A stretch of DNA of 64,000 nt, from NCBI GenBank assembly GCA_963775635.1, contig CAVZJO010000003.1, positions 1 to 64,000 of the forward strand. Reading direction: 5' to 3'. A program made the position numbers and the translations under genes. This document shows, one piece after another, positions 34,370 to 44,017 of this stretch (positions are counted from its first letter, which is position 1; each line of letters opens with the position of its first letter). The notes beneath the pieces were generated by a model. The model worked only from the letters and a program-made list of their open reading frames with translations. It was not told the DNA's origin and did not search any database. The DNA comes from JALORV01 sp963775635. Lineage in GTDB: Bacteria > Pseudomonadota > Gammaproteobacteria > Burkholderiales > Burkholderiaceae_F.

Positions 34370-36040
34370 TCACGCGACCTTGTGCATCGGTGTCGGCTGC
34401 ATTTGCTTGTGCCTGTGCGCAAGCGCAGCCTCGATGAACGCCTTGAACAGCGGGTGCCCGCCGCGCGGCGTCGACGTGAACTCCGGATGGAACTGCACGC
34501 CGATGAAAAAGGGATGCCCGGGCAGTTCCATGAGCTCGGGCAGGTTCTCGGTCGGTGTGCGGGCCGATACCTTGTAGCCGCGCGCCTCTAGCTGGGGTAC
34601 GTAGACGTTGTTCACTTCATAGCGGTGGCGGTGCCGCTCATTGACCTCGGCTCCGTAGATGCGTGCGGCCAGCGTTCCGGGCTCGACCGGGCACTTCTGC
34701 GCACCGAGCCGCATGGTGCCGCCGAGGTCGGATGCCAAATCGCGCCGTTCGATGCGGCCGGTGCGGTCGAGCCACTCGGTGATCAGCGCAACGACAGGAT
34801 GCGGAGTGTCAGGATCGAACTCGGTCGAATTGGCCCCGGCCAGCCCGCACACGTTGCGCGCGAATTCGATCGTCGCCAGCTGCATGCCGAGGCAGATGCC
34901 TAGGTACGGAATGCCGTTTTCGCGCGCGTACTGAATCGCCTTGATCTTGCCTTCGGTACCGCGTTTGCCGAAGCCTCCGGGAACAAGGATCGCGTCGAGG
35001 CGAGCGAAATCGGCGCGCGAGCCGGATTCCAGCGCCTCGGAATCGAGGTACTCGATCTCGACTCGAGTCCGCGTGTGGATTCCCGCGTGACGCAGTGCCT
35101 CGTTGAGCGACTTGTACGAATCCGACAGGTCGACGTACTTGCCGACCATGCCAATCTTCACCTCGTGCTCCGGGTGCTCAAGGGCATAGACCAGCTTGTC
35201 CCAGGCCGAGAGGTCGGCGGGCCGCGAAGGCATACCGAGCGTGAAGCAGACGATCTCGTCGAGAGCTTGCTTGTGCAGCATCGACGGGACCTTGTAGATC
35301 GAATCGGCGTCCCACACCGAGATGACGGCGTTGTTCGGGACGTTCGAGAACAACGAGATCTTTGCGCGCTCCTCGTCCGGGATCGGTCGGTCGGCGCGGC
35401 AGAGCAGCACGTCGGGCGAAATCCCGATCTCGCGCAGCTTCTGCACGCTATGCTGGGTCGGCTTGGTCTTGAGTTCGCCGGCCATCGGTATGAACGGCAC
35501 CAGCGTCAGGTGGACGAAGCAACACGACCCGCGGCCCAGCCGCAGGCTCATCTGTCGCGCTGCCTCGACGAACGGCAGCGACTCGATGTCGCCGACGGTG
35601 CCGCCGATCTCGACGATCGCGATGTCGGTCTTGCCATCCCACGCGGCGCGTGCCCCGCGCTCGATGAAATCCTGGATCTCGTTGGTGATGTGCGGGATGA
35701 CCTGCACGGTCTTGCCGAGATACTCGCCGCGCCGTTCCTTCTTGATCACCGACTCGTAGATCTGGCCCGTCGTGAAGTTGTTCACCTTCCGCATGCGCGC
35801 AGAGATGAAGCGTTCATAGTGGCCTAGGTCGAGGTCGGTCTCGGCGCCGTCCTCGGTGACGAACACTTCGCCGTGCTGGAACGGCGACATCGTCCCCGGA
35901 TCCACGTTGATATAGGGATCCAGCTTGATCAGAGTGACTTTGAGGCCGCGCGATTCGAGGATCGCGGCGAGGGAGGCGGCTGCGATGCCCTTGCCGAGTG
36001 AGGACACCACGCCACCGGTAACGAATACGTATTTCGTCAT
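34370..36040 (-). CDS. pyrG: CTP synthase
   Basis: Makes CTP from UTP, ATP and glutamine. The 556-residue protein has the synthetase domain (VFVTGGVVSSLGKGIAAASL, DPYINVDPGTMSPFQHGE). The glutaminase domain follows, with nucleophile cysteine in YLGICLGMQLA and the HPEF histidine-glutamate pair in GVQFHPEFTSTPRGGHP. It is the first gene of the kdsA-eno-ftsB run. Confidence 0.98.
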   Translation of the reverse strand: MTKYVFVTGGVVSSLGKGIAAASLAAILESRGLKVTLIKLDPYINVDPGTMSPFQHGEVFVTEDGAETDLDLGHYERFISARMRKVNNFTTGQIYESVIKKERRGEYLGKTVQVIPHITNEIQDFIERGARAAWDGKTDIAIVEIGGTVGDIESLPFVEAARQMSLRLGRGSCCFVHLTLVPFIPMAGELKTKPTQHSVQKLREIGISPDVLLCRADRPIPDEERAKISLFSNVPNNAVISVWDADSIYKVPSMLHKQALDEIVCFTLGMPSRPADLSAWDKLVYALEHPEHEVKIGMVGKYVDLSDSYKSLNEALRHAGIHTRTRVEIEYLDSEALESGSRADFARLDAILVPGGFGKRGTEGKIKAIQYARENGIPYLGICLGMQLATIEFARNVCGLAGANSTEFDPDTPHPVVALITEWLDRTGRIERRDLASDLGGTMRLGAQKCPVEPGTLAARIYGAEVNERHRHRYEVNNVYVPQLEARGYKVSARTPTENLPELMELPGHPFFIGVQFHPEFTSTPRGGHPLFKAFIEAALAHRHKQMQPTPMHKVA

Positions 36041-36149
36041 CTACTGCGCGCTGCCCCTGCAAGGTCAGTGGTCAGGCGTTACCGGTAAAGCGGCAGTATA
36101 CAGATCGCGTTGCTCCGGCTGCTGCCTTCCTGAAGCCGCAGCGGCTCGC

Positions 36150-37133
36150 TCAGTCGATGGCAATGCCCTGCTGGCCGAGAATGCTGCGGGCCCGGTCCGG
36201 GTAGTCGGTGATCAAGCCATCGACACCCAGCGCAGCCAGACGACTCAGCTCCGCCGGGTCGTTGACGGTCCACGGCACGACCTTGAGGCCGAGAGCGTGC
36301 GCTTCGGCGACCGATTCGGCAGTGATGTTGCGCCAGGACGGCGACCACACCGAGCAGTCTGCAGCCTTCGCCAGTCGCGCCAGCGACTCGCCGTAGTCCG
36401 ATGGCTTGAGGCCCGCGTGCCAGGGCGACGCCCCGGTCGCATCGACCTGCACGGTGTTCATACCCGATGAATCGATAGTCAGGCAGGCCGTCGCGATCTC
36501 CGGTGCCCGGGTCCGCACCTCGAGCAGCGTGCGCCAGTCAAACGACTGCACGGTGACCCGGTCGGCCATGTTCGCCGCCCTCACCGCGTCGATCACCGCC
36601 TGGGCAAATCGTGCGCTGTCGGCCGTCGGCACTTCAGCGTGCGGCGTGATCTTCGTCTCGATGTTGAAACGCAGTGGCCGGCCACCGGGTGAGCGCGCGT
36701 CGCGTGCGAGGGCGAACAGCGCAGCCAGCGTCGGGATCCGCTCGCCGTCCACCGGGCGTTGCTCGGGCCACTGCGCGCCGTACTTGCTTGCGGGATTCAG
36801 TCGGCCGACGTCGTAGCCGCCGAGCTCGGCGACGTCGAGCTCGATGAACGGCGGTCCATCGGCGGCGAGCCAGCGGCCATCGGGGCCACGTGTCAGTGCT
36901 GCAGCAACGCGAGGCTCGTGGCTCAGTACCAGCACGCCGTCGCGCGTCAACGCGAGGTCGGTCTCGAGCGTAGATACCCCGATCTCCAGCGCTTTGCGGA
37001 ACCCCGCCAGCGTGTTCTCCGGAGCCAGGCCGCGTGCGCCGCGATGGCCCTGCAGGTCCATCGCGGCCACCTGCGGAGTGGCATGCACAATGATCAGCGC
37101 TGCAATGCGTGCGCAAGCTGACAGCCAGTTCAT
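36150..37133 (-). CDS. glpQ: Exported glycerophosphodiester phosphodiesterase
   Basis: Hydrolyses glycerophosphodiesters to glycerol-3-phosphate and an alcohol. The 327-residue protein starts with a signal peptide (LSACARIAALIIVHATPQVAA). The GDPD barrel follows with QGHRGARGLAPENTLAGF (catalytic HRG-NT), TLETDLALTRDGVLVLSHE and the C-terminal PWTVNDPAELSRLAALGVDG. The exported form suggests periplasmic GlpQ rather than cytoplasmic UgpQ. It is 20 nt downstream of the ATPase gene. Confidence 0.9.
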   Translation of the reverse strand: MNWLSACARIAALIIVHATPQVAAMDLQGHRGARGLAPENTLAGFRKALEIGVSTLETDLALTRDGVLVLSHEPRVAAALTRGPDGRWLAADGPPFIELDVAELGGYDVGRLNPASKYGAQWPEQRPVDGERIPTLAALFALARDARSPGGRPLRFNIETKITPHAEVPTADSARFAQAVIDAVRAANMADRVTVQSFDWRTLLEVRTRAPEIATACLTIDSSGMNTVQVDATGASPWHAGLKPSDYGESLARLAKAADCSVWSPSWRNITAESVAEAHALGLKVVPWTVNDPAELSRLAALGVDGLITDYPDRARSILGQQGIAID

Positions 37134-37153
37134 CCGCCGTAGCCCGGTCGCTG

Positions 37154-39877
37154 CTACCGATAGCCGTTGCCCACCGTGGCCGCAGCGAGACGTTCAACAT
37201 GCCGCCTGCGCAGCGCCCACTTGACGACTTCGATCGAGATGAATACGCCCAATCCAAGCGCCGTCACGAACGCCAGGTTTGCCAGCGTCGGCATGTTGAT
37301 CCCGAACGCCTCACGGACGGAGTCAAACTGGACCAGAACCGCGATCAGCGCAAGTTCCCAGCCGATCGCGATCAGCAGCCACTTGTGGGGCGGCGCTTCG
37401 AGGATGCCGTAGCGCAACGAGCGGAAGTTCATCGCCAGGATCAGTTCGATGATTACGAACATCAGGAAGACTTCCGTGCGCGCGACCTCGATCGTGTCCA
37501 GGTCGTGGAAGAACACCCATAGGAAAAGCGGGCATTCGATGATGGCACCGAACATGATCAGCGTGCGGACATCGAAAGAGAAGACACTTTCGTCGGGATT
37601 GCGTGGCGGTCGCTGCATGATGTCTTTGTCGGGAGGCGCGATGCCAAGGGCGAGCGCGGGCAGTCCGTCACTCGCGAGATTGATGTAGAGGATCGCTGCC
37701 GGCAGCAGCGGCAGGTATGCCGGACCGAGGTACATCACGACGCCTCCGAGTACCACGACCTCGGTGATGTTCGCGCGCAGCAGATAGGTCAGATACTTCT
37801 GGATATTGTCGTAGATCCAGCGGCCGCGCTCGATCGCCTTCACGATCGTCGCGAAGTTGTCGTCGGCCAGCACGATATCGGCCGCTTCCTTGGCGACGTC
37901 GGTCCCCGAAATGCCCATTGCGATGCCGATATCGGCGTGCTTAAGTGCCGGAGCGTCGTTCACACCGTCTCCAGTCATCGCGACGACGTGGCCCTTGTCC
38001 TTCCAGGCGCGCACGATCTTGAGCTTGTCCATCGGCGACACGCGGGCGTACACCGACACCTTTTCGACGATGGCTGCGAACGCCGTATCGTCCATCGAGG
38101 CCAGTTCCTCGCCGGTGAGAACCTTGTCGCCCTCGCGGAAAATGCCGACCTCCCTGGCGATGGCCACCGCGGTGAGTTTGTGGTCGCCGGTGATCATCAC
38201 CGGCCGGATGCTCACCTGACGGCAGACCTTCACCGCCTGCGCAGTTTCCTCGCGTGGCGGATCCATCATGCCCGCGTAACCGAGAAACACGAGGTCTTTC
38301 TCGACCTCGTCATCGGAATAGCTTTTCCGGGCCGGTAGCTCCTTGTACGCGATGCCGAGCACGCGCAATGCGTCTTTCGCCATCGACTCGCTGATCGCCA
38401 GCAACTTGGTCCGCTCGCCCGAATCCAAGGGAACCGTTTGGGCGCCGCTCTGGAACGAAGAACACCGCTCGAGCACCACTTCAGGCGCGCCTTTCATGAA
38501 GGCGATGAGCCGCCCGTCCGGCATCGCATGGATCGTGGTCATGCGCTTGCGCTCGGAACTGAAGGGGAACTCCTCTGTGCGCGGGGCGCTCTTCCGCAGT
38601 TCCTCAGGATTGAGCCCGCCCTTGGTGGCAACGACCACGAGTGCGCCCTCCGTGGGGTCGCCCCTGACGAACCAGCGCGAACCGTCCTGCCCGATGACCG
38701 CGTCGCTCGCAAGCACCCCGCCCTCTAGCAGCAGTCGCAGGCCCGGATCGTCCGTCGGTCCGCCGATTGCGCCTTCGGGAGAATAGCCAGCGCCGCTCAC
38801 TTCGACCGTACGGCCGCCGAAGTGAAGCCTCCGTACCGTCATTTCACCCTTGGTCAGGGTGCCGGTCTTGTCGGAGCAAATCACACTCGTGCAGCCCAGC
38901 GTCTCGACCGCGGGCATCTTGCGCACCAATGCGTTGCGCTTGGCCATCTCATGCATCGCTATCGCCAATGCGCCGGTCACGATGGCGGCCAGCGCTTCGG
39001 GCACTGCCGCAACCGCGAGCGCGATCGCGAACAGGACGATCGGCAGAAGGGAAGTCATCGCCAGCGTTCCGTTCAAATACTCCCTCCCAAGGCTGACCCC
39101 GATGACCACGACGCAGATGCCCAGCGTGATGATGCCCAGCCACCTGCCGATCTCATCGGTGCGGCGCTCGAGCGGCGATTGCTCCGTATCCACCGCCGCC
39201 ACTTCCTGGGCGATCTTGCCGAATTCCGTATGCATGCCGGTCGCGCACACGACCGCCTTGCCCCGGCCGTACGTCACGGTGGTGCCTGTGAACATCATGT
39301 TCCTGCGGTCTGCCACCAGCGCCTCCTGCCGCATCGGCGCAACTTCCTTGGCAACGGGCACGGACTCACCGGTCAACGGCGCTTCGTCGCACTGGAGGGA
39401 GTGGTTCTCGATCAGCCGCGCATCGGCCGGAATCTTGTCTCCGGCCTCGAGGATCAGTATGTCTCCGGGTACCAGTTCCTTCGATGCGATTTCCTGTTCC
39501 GCAGCTCCGCGCAGGACGGTGACCATCGGAGTCAACATGCTCTTCAATGCGTCGAGAGCGCGTTCTGCGCGGTATTCCTGCACGAAACCGAGTACCGCGC
39601 AGAACACGATGATCACCAGAATGATCCCGGCATCCACATATTCGCCGACAAAGGCCGAGAGCAGCGTGGCGACAATCAGGATGACGATGAGGATGTTCTT
39701 GAACTGGTTGAAGAAGAGCGTCCAGGGCGATGCTTTTTCCTCACGCAGGAGTTCGTTCGGACCATATTGGCCGAGCCGTTTGGCGGCCTCCTCCGGTGCA
39801 AGTCCCTTGAGCGGATCTACCTGCAGCTCCTTAAGAACGGCGTCTACATCCATCGAGTGGCACAACGGTGTAGTCAT
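37154..39877 (-). CDS. P-type (P2A, Ca2+-ATPase-like) cation-transporting ATPase
   Basis: A 907-residue inner-membrane cation pump. It has the N-terminal cation ATPase domain (AKRLGQYGPNELLREEK), the actuator loop PLTGESVPV, the phosphorylation site SDKTGTLTKGEM, the hinge TGDGVNDAPALKHADIGIAMG, and ten predicted membrane helices. The helix-4 ion motif reads VPEALAAIVT, where SERCA-type pumps have PEGLP, so the ion is not certain (Ca2+, Na+ or another). The ATG at 39877 gives homology from MDVDAVLKELQVDPLKG. A Usp gene lies upstream on the same strand, a common pairing. Confidence 0.88.
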   Translation of the reverse strand: MTTPLCHSMDVDAVLKELQVDPLKGLAPEEAAKRLGQYGPNELLREEKASPWTLFFNQFKNILIVILIVATLLSAFVGEYVDAGIILVIIVFCAVLGFVQEYRAERALDALKSMLTPMVTVLRGAAEQEIASKELVPGDILILEAGDKIPADARLIENHSLQCDEAPLTGESVPVAKEVAPMRQEALVADRRNMMFTGTTVTYGRGKAVVCATGMHTEFGKIAQEVAAVDTEQSPLERRTDEIGRWLGIITLGICVVVIGVSLGREYLNGTLAMTSLLPIVLFAIALAVAAVPEALAAIVTGALAIAMHEMAKRNALVRKMPAVETLGCTSVICSDKTGTLTKGEMTVRRLHFGGRTVEVSGAGYSPEGAIGGPTDDPGLRLLLEGGVLASDAVIGQDGSRWFVRGDPTEGALVVVATKGGLNPEELRKSAPRTEEFPFSSERKRMTTIHAMPDGRLIAFMKGAPEVVLERCSSFQSGAQTVPLDSGERTKLLAISESMAKDALRVLGIAYKELPARKSYSDDEVEKDLVFLGYAGMMDPPREETAQAVKVCRQVSIRPVMITGDHKLTAVAIAREVGIFREGDKVLTGEELASMDDTAFAAIVEKVSVYARVSPMDKLKIVRAWKDKGHVVAMTGDGVNDAPALKHADIGIAMGISGTDVAKEAADIVLADDNFATIVKAIERGRWIYDNIQKYLTYLLRANITEVVVLGGVVMYLGPAYLPLLPAAILYINLASDGLPALALGIAPPDKDIMQRPPRNPDESVFSFDVRTLIMFGAIIECPLFLWVFFHDLDTIEVARTEVFLMFVIIELILAMNFRSLRYGILEAPPHKWLLIAIGWELALIAVLVQFDSVREAFGINMPTLANLAFVTALGLGVFISIEVVKWALRRRHVERLAAATVGNGYR

Positions 39878-40247
39878 GGCTTTCCTCGTTCTCGATGATC
39901 CTGATGGAAGGGGCAGCACCGCTCTTCCGAGCGGACCGCGGATGATTATGGCCAGCGAGTCCGGTTGGGACTGAGCAGTTCGGTCAATCCTTGACCTAAA
40001 CGAAATTCCCTGCCTGGCTGCCGCCGAGCGCACCCGGAGACCGTCGGGACGAAGCGGCGAACCATCAGGAGACTGCGCCCTCGCCTGCAAGTCGCGCCCC
40101 CGACCGGCGCAGAACGTCGATCAAACGGGCCGCCTCGCAGGTTTCCGCGAGCACCGGAACCAACGGCGATAGAGGTACGGAACCGCCGCTATTGCGGTTA
40201 TCGAGCGGCTTTGAAAACGTTTGCGGGCCGGGAGGTCCGATCGGCGA
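39878..40247. other. Intergenic gap, no feature seen
   Basis: 370 bp between the ATPase and Usp genes, both on the minus strand. No gene, tRNA, clear terminator or repeat could be recognised. It should contain the ATPase promoter. Confidence 0.5.
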
Positions 40248-40670
40248 TCACTTGACCAGCAGCACTGGCAGGTGCGTCTGGTGCAGCACCCTGAGCGTCG
40301 TCGAACCGACCAGCACCTCGGCCAATGGGGTCCGCCCGTGCGTTCCCATCACGATGTGATCGCAGGCGAGCGCCTCACTGCGGTGAACGATGCAATCGGC
40401 GGCGTGTCCGACGTCGGTGTGTACCTGGTACTCAATGCCGGCTCCGTCGAGCAGGCTGCGCGCCGCCCGCAGCGCCTTTTCGCCCTGCCCGCGCCGGTAA
40501 TCGTCGATGTCGGAGCGGGCGACGAACTGGCCGATATCGCCGGTCATCGCGGGCTGCACATTGAGCAGGTGCACCAGGGGCCGCTGGCCATTGGCGCGGG
40601 CTGAAATCAGATAGCGCACCGCCTGCAGTGAACACTCCGATCCGTCGATCGGAACGAGTACGGCCTTCAT
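40248..40670 (-). CDS. Universal stress protein (UspA family)
   Basis: A 140-residue single Usp domain. It begins KAVLVPIDGSECSLQAVRYL and has the ATP-binding pattern GTHGRTPLAEVLVGSTT (G-2x-G-9x-G-S/T), so it belongs to the nucleotide-binding subgroup. Typically a stress-response protein of uncertain function. Its placement upstream of the cation ATPase suggests a link to ion or envelope stress (inference). Confidence 0.92.
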   Translation of the reverse strand: MKAVLVPIDGSECSLQAVRYLISARANGQRPLVHLLNVQPAMTGDIGQFVARSDIDDYRRGQGEKALRAARSLLDGAGIEYQVHTDVGHAADCIVHRSEALACDHIVMGTHGRTPLAEVLVGSTTLRVLHQTHLPVLLVK

Positions 40671-40819
40671 CCCGCCTCCCTCAAATTCGAATCTGTTGCC
40701 GTGCGCCGATCCTTACTGCGAGCCGTCGGGGATTATGCGCTGCCGGGCGATTGCGTCCACCACGAACGCGAGTCCGGCGATGCGCTGCGATAGACTGCCC
40801 GCGCGAGGATTCGACTGGC

Positions 40820-41380
40820 ATGCGCTACTGCTCGAGCTGCGGGAATCCGGTCACGCTGCGCGTGCCGGACGGCGATACGCGACCACGTGCCTGCTGCGAC
40901 CGCTGCGGCGCCATCCACTATGTCAATCCGCGGCCGGTGGTCGGCACGATTCCTGTGTGGGGCGACGATGTGCTGCTGTGCCGCCGCGCGATCGAGCCGC
41001 GTTACGGGAAGTGGACGCTGCCGGCCGGCTTCATGGAGGTCGGCGAGACGACCGCGGACGGCGCGCTGCGCGAAACGATGGAGGAAGCGGGTGCGCGCAT
41101 CGTGTTGGGCCCGCTGTTCTCGGTGATCGATGTGCCGCACGTCGAGCAGGTGCACATATTCTTCCGGGCGCAGCTGCTCGACATCGCTTTCGCGCCCGGC
41201 GACGAAAGCCTGGAGGTGCGTCTGTTCGCCGAGCATGCCGTGCCCTGGGACGAGCTGGCATTCCGCACGGTGGCCACGACGCTGCGGCGCTACTTCGAGG
41301 ATCGCGCACGCGGAAATTTTGGCGTCCACACGGAGTCGATCGGCAGCCCGGCGGCGTCTCAACAGACCAAAAGCGCATGA
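40820..41380 (+). CDS. Nudix hydrolase with N-terminal zinc ribbon
   Basis: A 186-residue protein. Residues 1-30 form a zinc ribbon (CSSCG ... CDRCG), as in NudC-like ADP-ribose or NADH pyrophosphatases. The Nudix box follows, spanning GFMEVGETTADGALRETMEE with AG next (G-x5-E-x7-RE-x-x-EE pattern). It probably hydrolyses a nucleoside diphosphate derivative such as ADP-ribose; substrate not decided by sequence. ATG at 40820 was chosen because the zinc ribbon begins MRYCSSCG. Its stop overlaps the aat start (ATGA). Confidence 0.9.
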   Translation: MRYCSSCGNPVTLRVPDGDTRPRACCDRCGAIHYVNPRPVVGTIPVWGDDVLLCRRAIEPRYGKWTLPAGFMEVGETTADGALRETMEEAGARIVLGPLFSVIDVPHVEQVHIFFRAQLLDIAFAPGDESLEVRLFAEHAVPWDELAFRTVATTLRRYFEDRARGNFGVHTESIGSPAASQQTKSA

Positions 41381-42123
41381 TCCCCTGGCTGGCCAGCGGG
41401 CAGCCGTTTCCGCAAGTCGTCACGGCACTGCGGGCCCCCAACGGCCTGCTCGCCGCCAGCGCCGACCTGTCGGTCGATCGTCTGCTGGCAGCGTATCGCC
41501 GCGGCATTTTTCCCTGGTATGCGGATGGCGAGCCGGTGCTCTGGTGGTCACCCGATCCGCGCATGGTGCTGTACTGCGCGGAGTTCCGCATCGCGCGATC
41601 GTTCGCGAAGACGCTTCGTCGCGCCGCACGCAGCACAAGCATCCGGATTTCGGTCGACCACGCCTTCGTCGACGTCATGCGCGCGTGCGCAGCCCCGCGC
41701 TCGGCTGACGTGGGCACGTGGATCACCGGCCAGGTGATCGATGCCTACGGCGAACTGCACGCGCTCGGGCTGGCGCACTCAGTCGAAACGTGGGTCGACG
41801 GCGCTCTGGTCGGCGGGCTCTACGGCATCAGCCTCGGCAGGATGTTCTACGGGGAATCGATGTTCACCCGGGTAGCCGACGCGTCCAAGGTCGCCCTCGC
41901 TGCTCTGGTACAGATCCTGCTCCACGAGCACGTGCCGATGATAGACTGCCAGCAGAACACGAGGCATCTCGCCTCGCTCGGGGGACGCGAAATCGCGCGA
42001 CACGATTTCTGTGCTCACGTTGATCGCGCCGTTGCCGAACCGCCGATGAATTGGGCGCGTTATCGCATCGGCCGACTGAACGACCTGCTCGACGACGCCG
42101 CCTTGATGCGCAGCGTGGACTGA
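41377..42123 (+). CDS. aat: Leucyl/phenylalanyl-tRNA-protein transferase
   Basis: N-end rule enzyme that adds Leu or Phe to N-terminal Lys or Arg, marking proteins for ClpAP. The 248-residue protein has LLAAYRRGIFPWYADGEPVL, WWSPDPRMVL and GGLYGISLGRMFYGESMF. The start overlaps the Nudix stop, and bpt follows at once, forming a functional pair of N-degron transferases. Confidence 0.95.
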   Translation: MIPWLASGQPFPQVVTALRAPNGLLAASADLSVDRLLAAYRRGIFPWYADGEPVLWWSPDPRMVLYCAEFRIARSFAKTLRRAARSTSIRISVDHAFVDVMRACAAPRSADVGTWITGQVIDAYGELHALGLAHSVETWVDGALVGGLYGISLGRMFYGESMFTRVADASKVALAALVQILLHEHVPMIDCQQNTRHLASLGGREIARHDFCAHVDRAVAEPPMNWARYRIGRLNDLLDDAALMRSVD

Positions 42124-42124
42124 C

Positions 42125-42890
42125 GTGGCGAATCTCAAGGAACTTCCGTTTTCCGCGCTGCAGTTCTACGCAACTGCACCCTACCCCTGTAGCTATCTCG
42201 ACGATCGCCAGGCACGCTCGCAGGTCGCCACGCCGGCACACCTGATCAACGCCGACGTCTACAGCGAGCTGGTCAAGATGGGATTCCGCCGCAGCGGAAT
42301 CTTCACCTATCGTCCGTATTGCGACGGCTGCCGTGCGTGCGTGCCGGTACGCGTGCCGGTTGCCGAATTCCGCTCGAACCGGGCGCAGCGCCGCGCCTGG
42401 CTAGCGGCACGACGACTTGGCGTCGCGGGTGGCCACGCTCGCATTCGACGCCGAACACTACGACCTGTACCTGCGCTATCAGGCGCATCGGCACGCAGGC
42501 GGCGGCATGGACAACGATAGCCGCGAGCAGTACTCGCAGTTCTTGCTACAAAGCAAGGTCAACACGCGACTGGTCGAGTTTCGCGACCCGGTCGCTCCAG
42601 ATGCCGATGGCGTCGGCGCGCTGCGCATGGTGTCGATCATCGACATGCTCAACGACGGACTGTCGTCGGTCTACACGTTTTTCGATCCCTTGGTTTCGGC
42701 GGCCAGCTTCGGCACCTTCAACATCCTGTGGCAGATCGAGCAGTGCCGCGCGCTCAAGCTACCCTACCTGTACCTCGGGTACTGGATCGCCGAAAGCCCG
42801 AAAATGTCCTACAAGGCGCGTTTCCGCCCGGTCGAGATCCTGCGCAGCGGCCGCTGGGAGCGGCTGCGCGATCCTCCCGCCCATCGCTGA
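42125..42890 (+). CDS. bpt: Aspartate/glutamate leucyltransferase (frameshifted as read)
   Basis: Transfers Leu to N-terminal Asp or Glu. Starts with GTG at 42125. The N-terminal half has PYPCSYLDDRQARSQVATP and the cysteine cluster PYCDGCRACVPVRVPV. One extra base near 42400-42407 then breaks the frame. The second half resumes as HDDLASRVATLAF and continues through YSQFLLQSKVNTRLVEFRD to YLGYWIAESPKMSYKARF, which is typical for Bpt. The 766-nt span is 255 codons plus one. Coupled to aat upstream; pyrD follows. Confidence 0.9.
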
Positions 42891-42915
42891 CGCGGCGCGC
42901 CGGTAAGATCGCGGC

Positions 42916-43995
42916 GTGCTGTATTCCCTTGCGCGCTCCGTTCTGTTTGCACTCGACCCTGAGGTCGCGCACGAGCTGACGCTCGCCAAACTCGATCGCG
43001 CTGCCGCCTTTGGCGTCACTCGGCTGGTTGCACCCCGCGTGGCCGACCTGCCGGTGCGCGCGATGGGCCTCACGTTCCGCAACCCAGTCGGCCTCGCAGC
43101 CGGCATGGACAAGAACGCCGCGCACATAGACGCCCTCGGATCTTTAGGGTTCGGCCATATCGAGGCGGGCACGGTGACTCCGCTGGCGCAGCCTGGCAAT
43201 CCCAAGCCCCGGCTGTTCCGGTTGGTGCCGGCGCAGGCGCTGATCAATCGGATGGGGTTCAACAACGATGGCGTCGAACGCTTCGTCGCCAACGTACAGG
43301 CCCAGAGACGCTTTCGCGCGGCGGGCGGCGTCCTCGGGCTGAACATCGGCAAGAACGCGGCAACACCGATCGAGCGCGCCGTCGACGACTACGTCGCCGG
43401 CTTGCGGGCGGTCTATCCGCACGCCGACTACGTCGCGGTCAACGTTTCTTCGCCGAACACGCAGAACCTGCGCGACTTGCAGCGCGAACGCGAGCTGGTC
43501 GCGTTGCTGCGCGGACTGGGTGAGGAACGCCGCCGGCTGGAAGATCAACACCAGCGCCGGGTGCCCCTCGCGGTGAAGATCGCGCCCGACCTCGACAACG
43601 CCGCGATCGTGCCGCTGGCGGACGTGCTGGTGCGCGAAGGCGTCGACGGGGTAATCGCCACCAACACGACAGTCGCCCGCGATGCAGTGCACGGCCTCGC
43701 CCATGCAAACGAGGCCGGCGGACTCTCGGGCCGACCGCTGAAGGAGCGTGCGACCGAGGTGGTGCAGCGGCTGGCGCAGCACCTGCGCGGACAGTTGCCG
43801 ATCATCGGCGTCGGCGGAATCATGGAAGGTGCCGATGCGGCCGAAAGGATCCGGGCCGGAGCCTCGCTGGTGCAGATCTACACCGGATTCATATACCGCG
43901 GCCCGCAACTTGTCGGCGAGTGCGTGGACGCGATCCGACGCGATCGCGCTGCGACGGAATCCTCGCCGAGGCGCCGCCGCTCGCGCGCCGCGTGA
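42916..43995 (+). CDS. pyrD: Dihydroorotate dehydrogenase (quinone)
   Basis: Class 2, membrane-associated enzyme oxidising dihydroorotate to orotate with quinone in pyrimidine synthesis. The 359-residue protein starts (GTG at 42916) with the amphipathic quinone-site helix YSLARSVLFALDPEVAHELT. It has NPVGLAAGMDKNA, NRMGFNNDG, VNVSSPNTQNLRDLQ (catalytic serine) and IGVGGIMEGADAAERIRAGA. The tail is basic. Confidence 0.96.
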   Translation: MLYSLARSVLFALDPEVAHELTLAKLDRAAAFGVTRLVAPRVADLPVRAMGLTFRNPVGLAAGMDKNAAHIDALGSLGFGHIEAGTVTPLAQPGNPKPRLFRLVPAQALINRMGFNNDGVERFVANVQAQRRFRAAGGVLGLNIGKNAATPIERAVDDYVAGLRAVYPHADYVAVNVSSPNTQNLRDLQRERELVALLRGLGEERRRLEDQHQRRVPLAVKIAPDLDNAAIVPLADVLVREGVDGVIATNTTVARDAVHGLAHANEAGGLSGRPLKERATEVVQRLAQHLRGQLPIIGVGGIMEGADAAERIRAGASLVQIYTGFIYRGPQLVGECVDAIRRDRAATESSPRRRRSRAA

Positions 43996-44017
43996 CTAGA
44001 GCTCATCCAGAATTCTG

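Noticed and set aside
39878..40247. Reading frame continuing past the Usp stop codon
   Set aside because: An in-frame extension of about 55 codons on the minus strand exists but has no start, no ribosome site and no recognisable domain.
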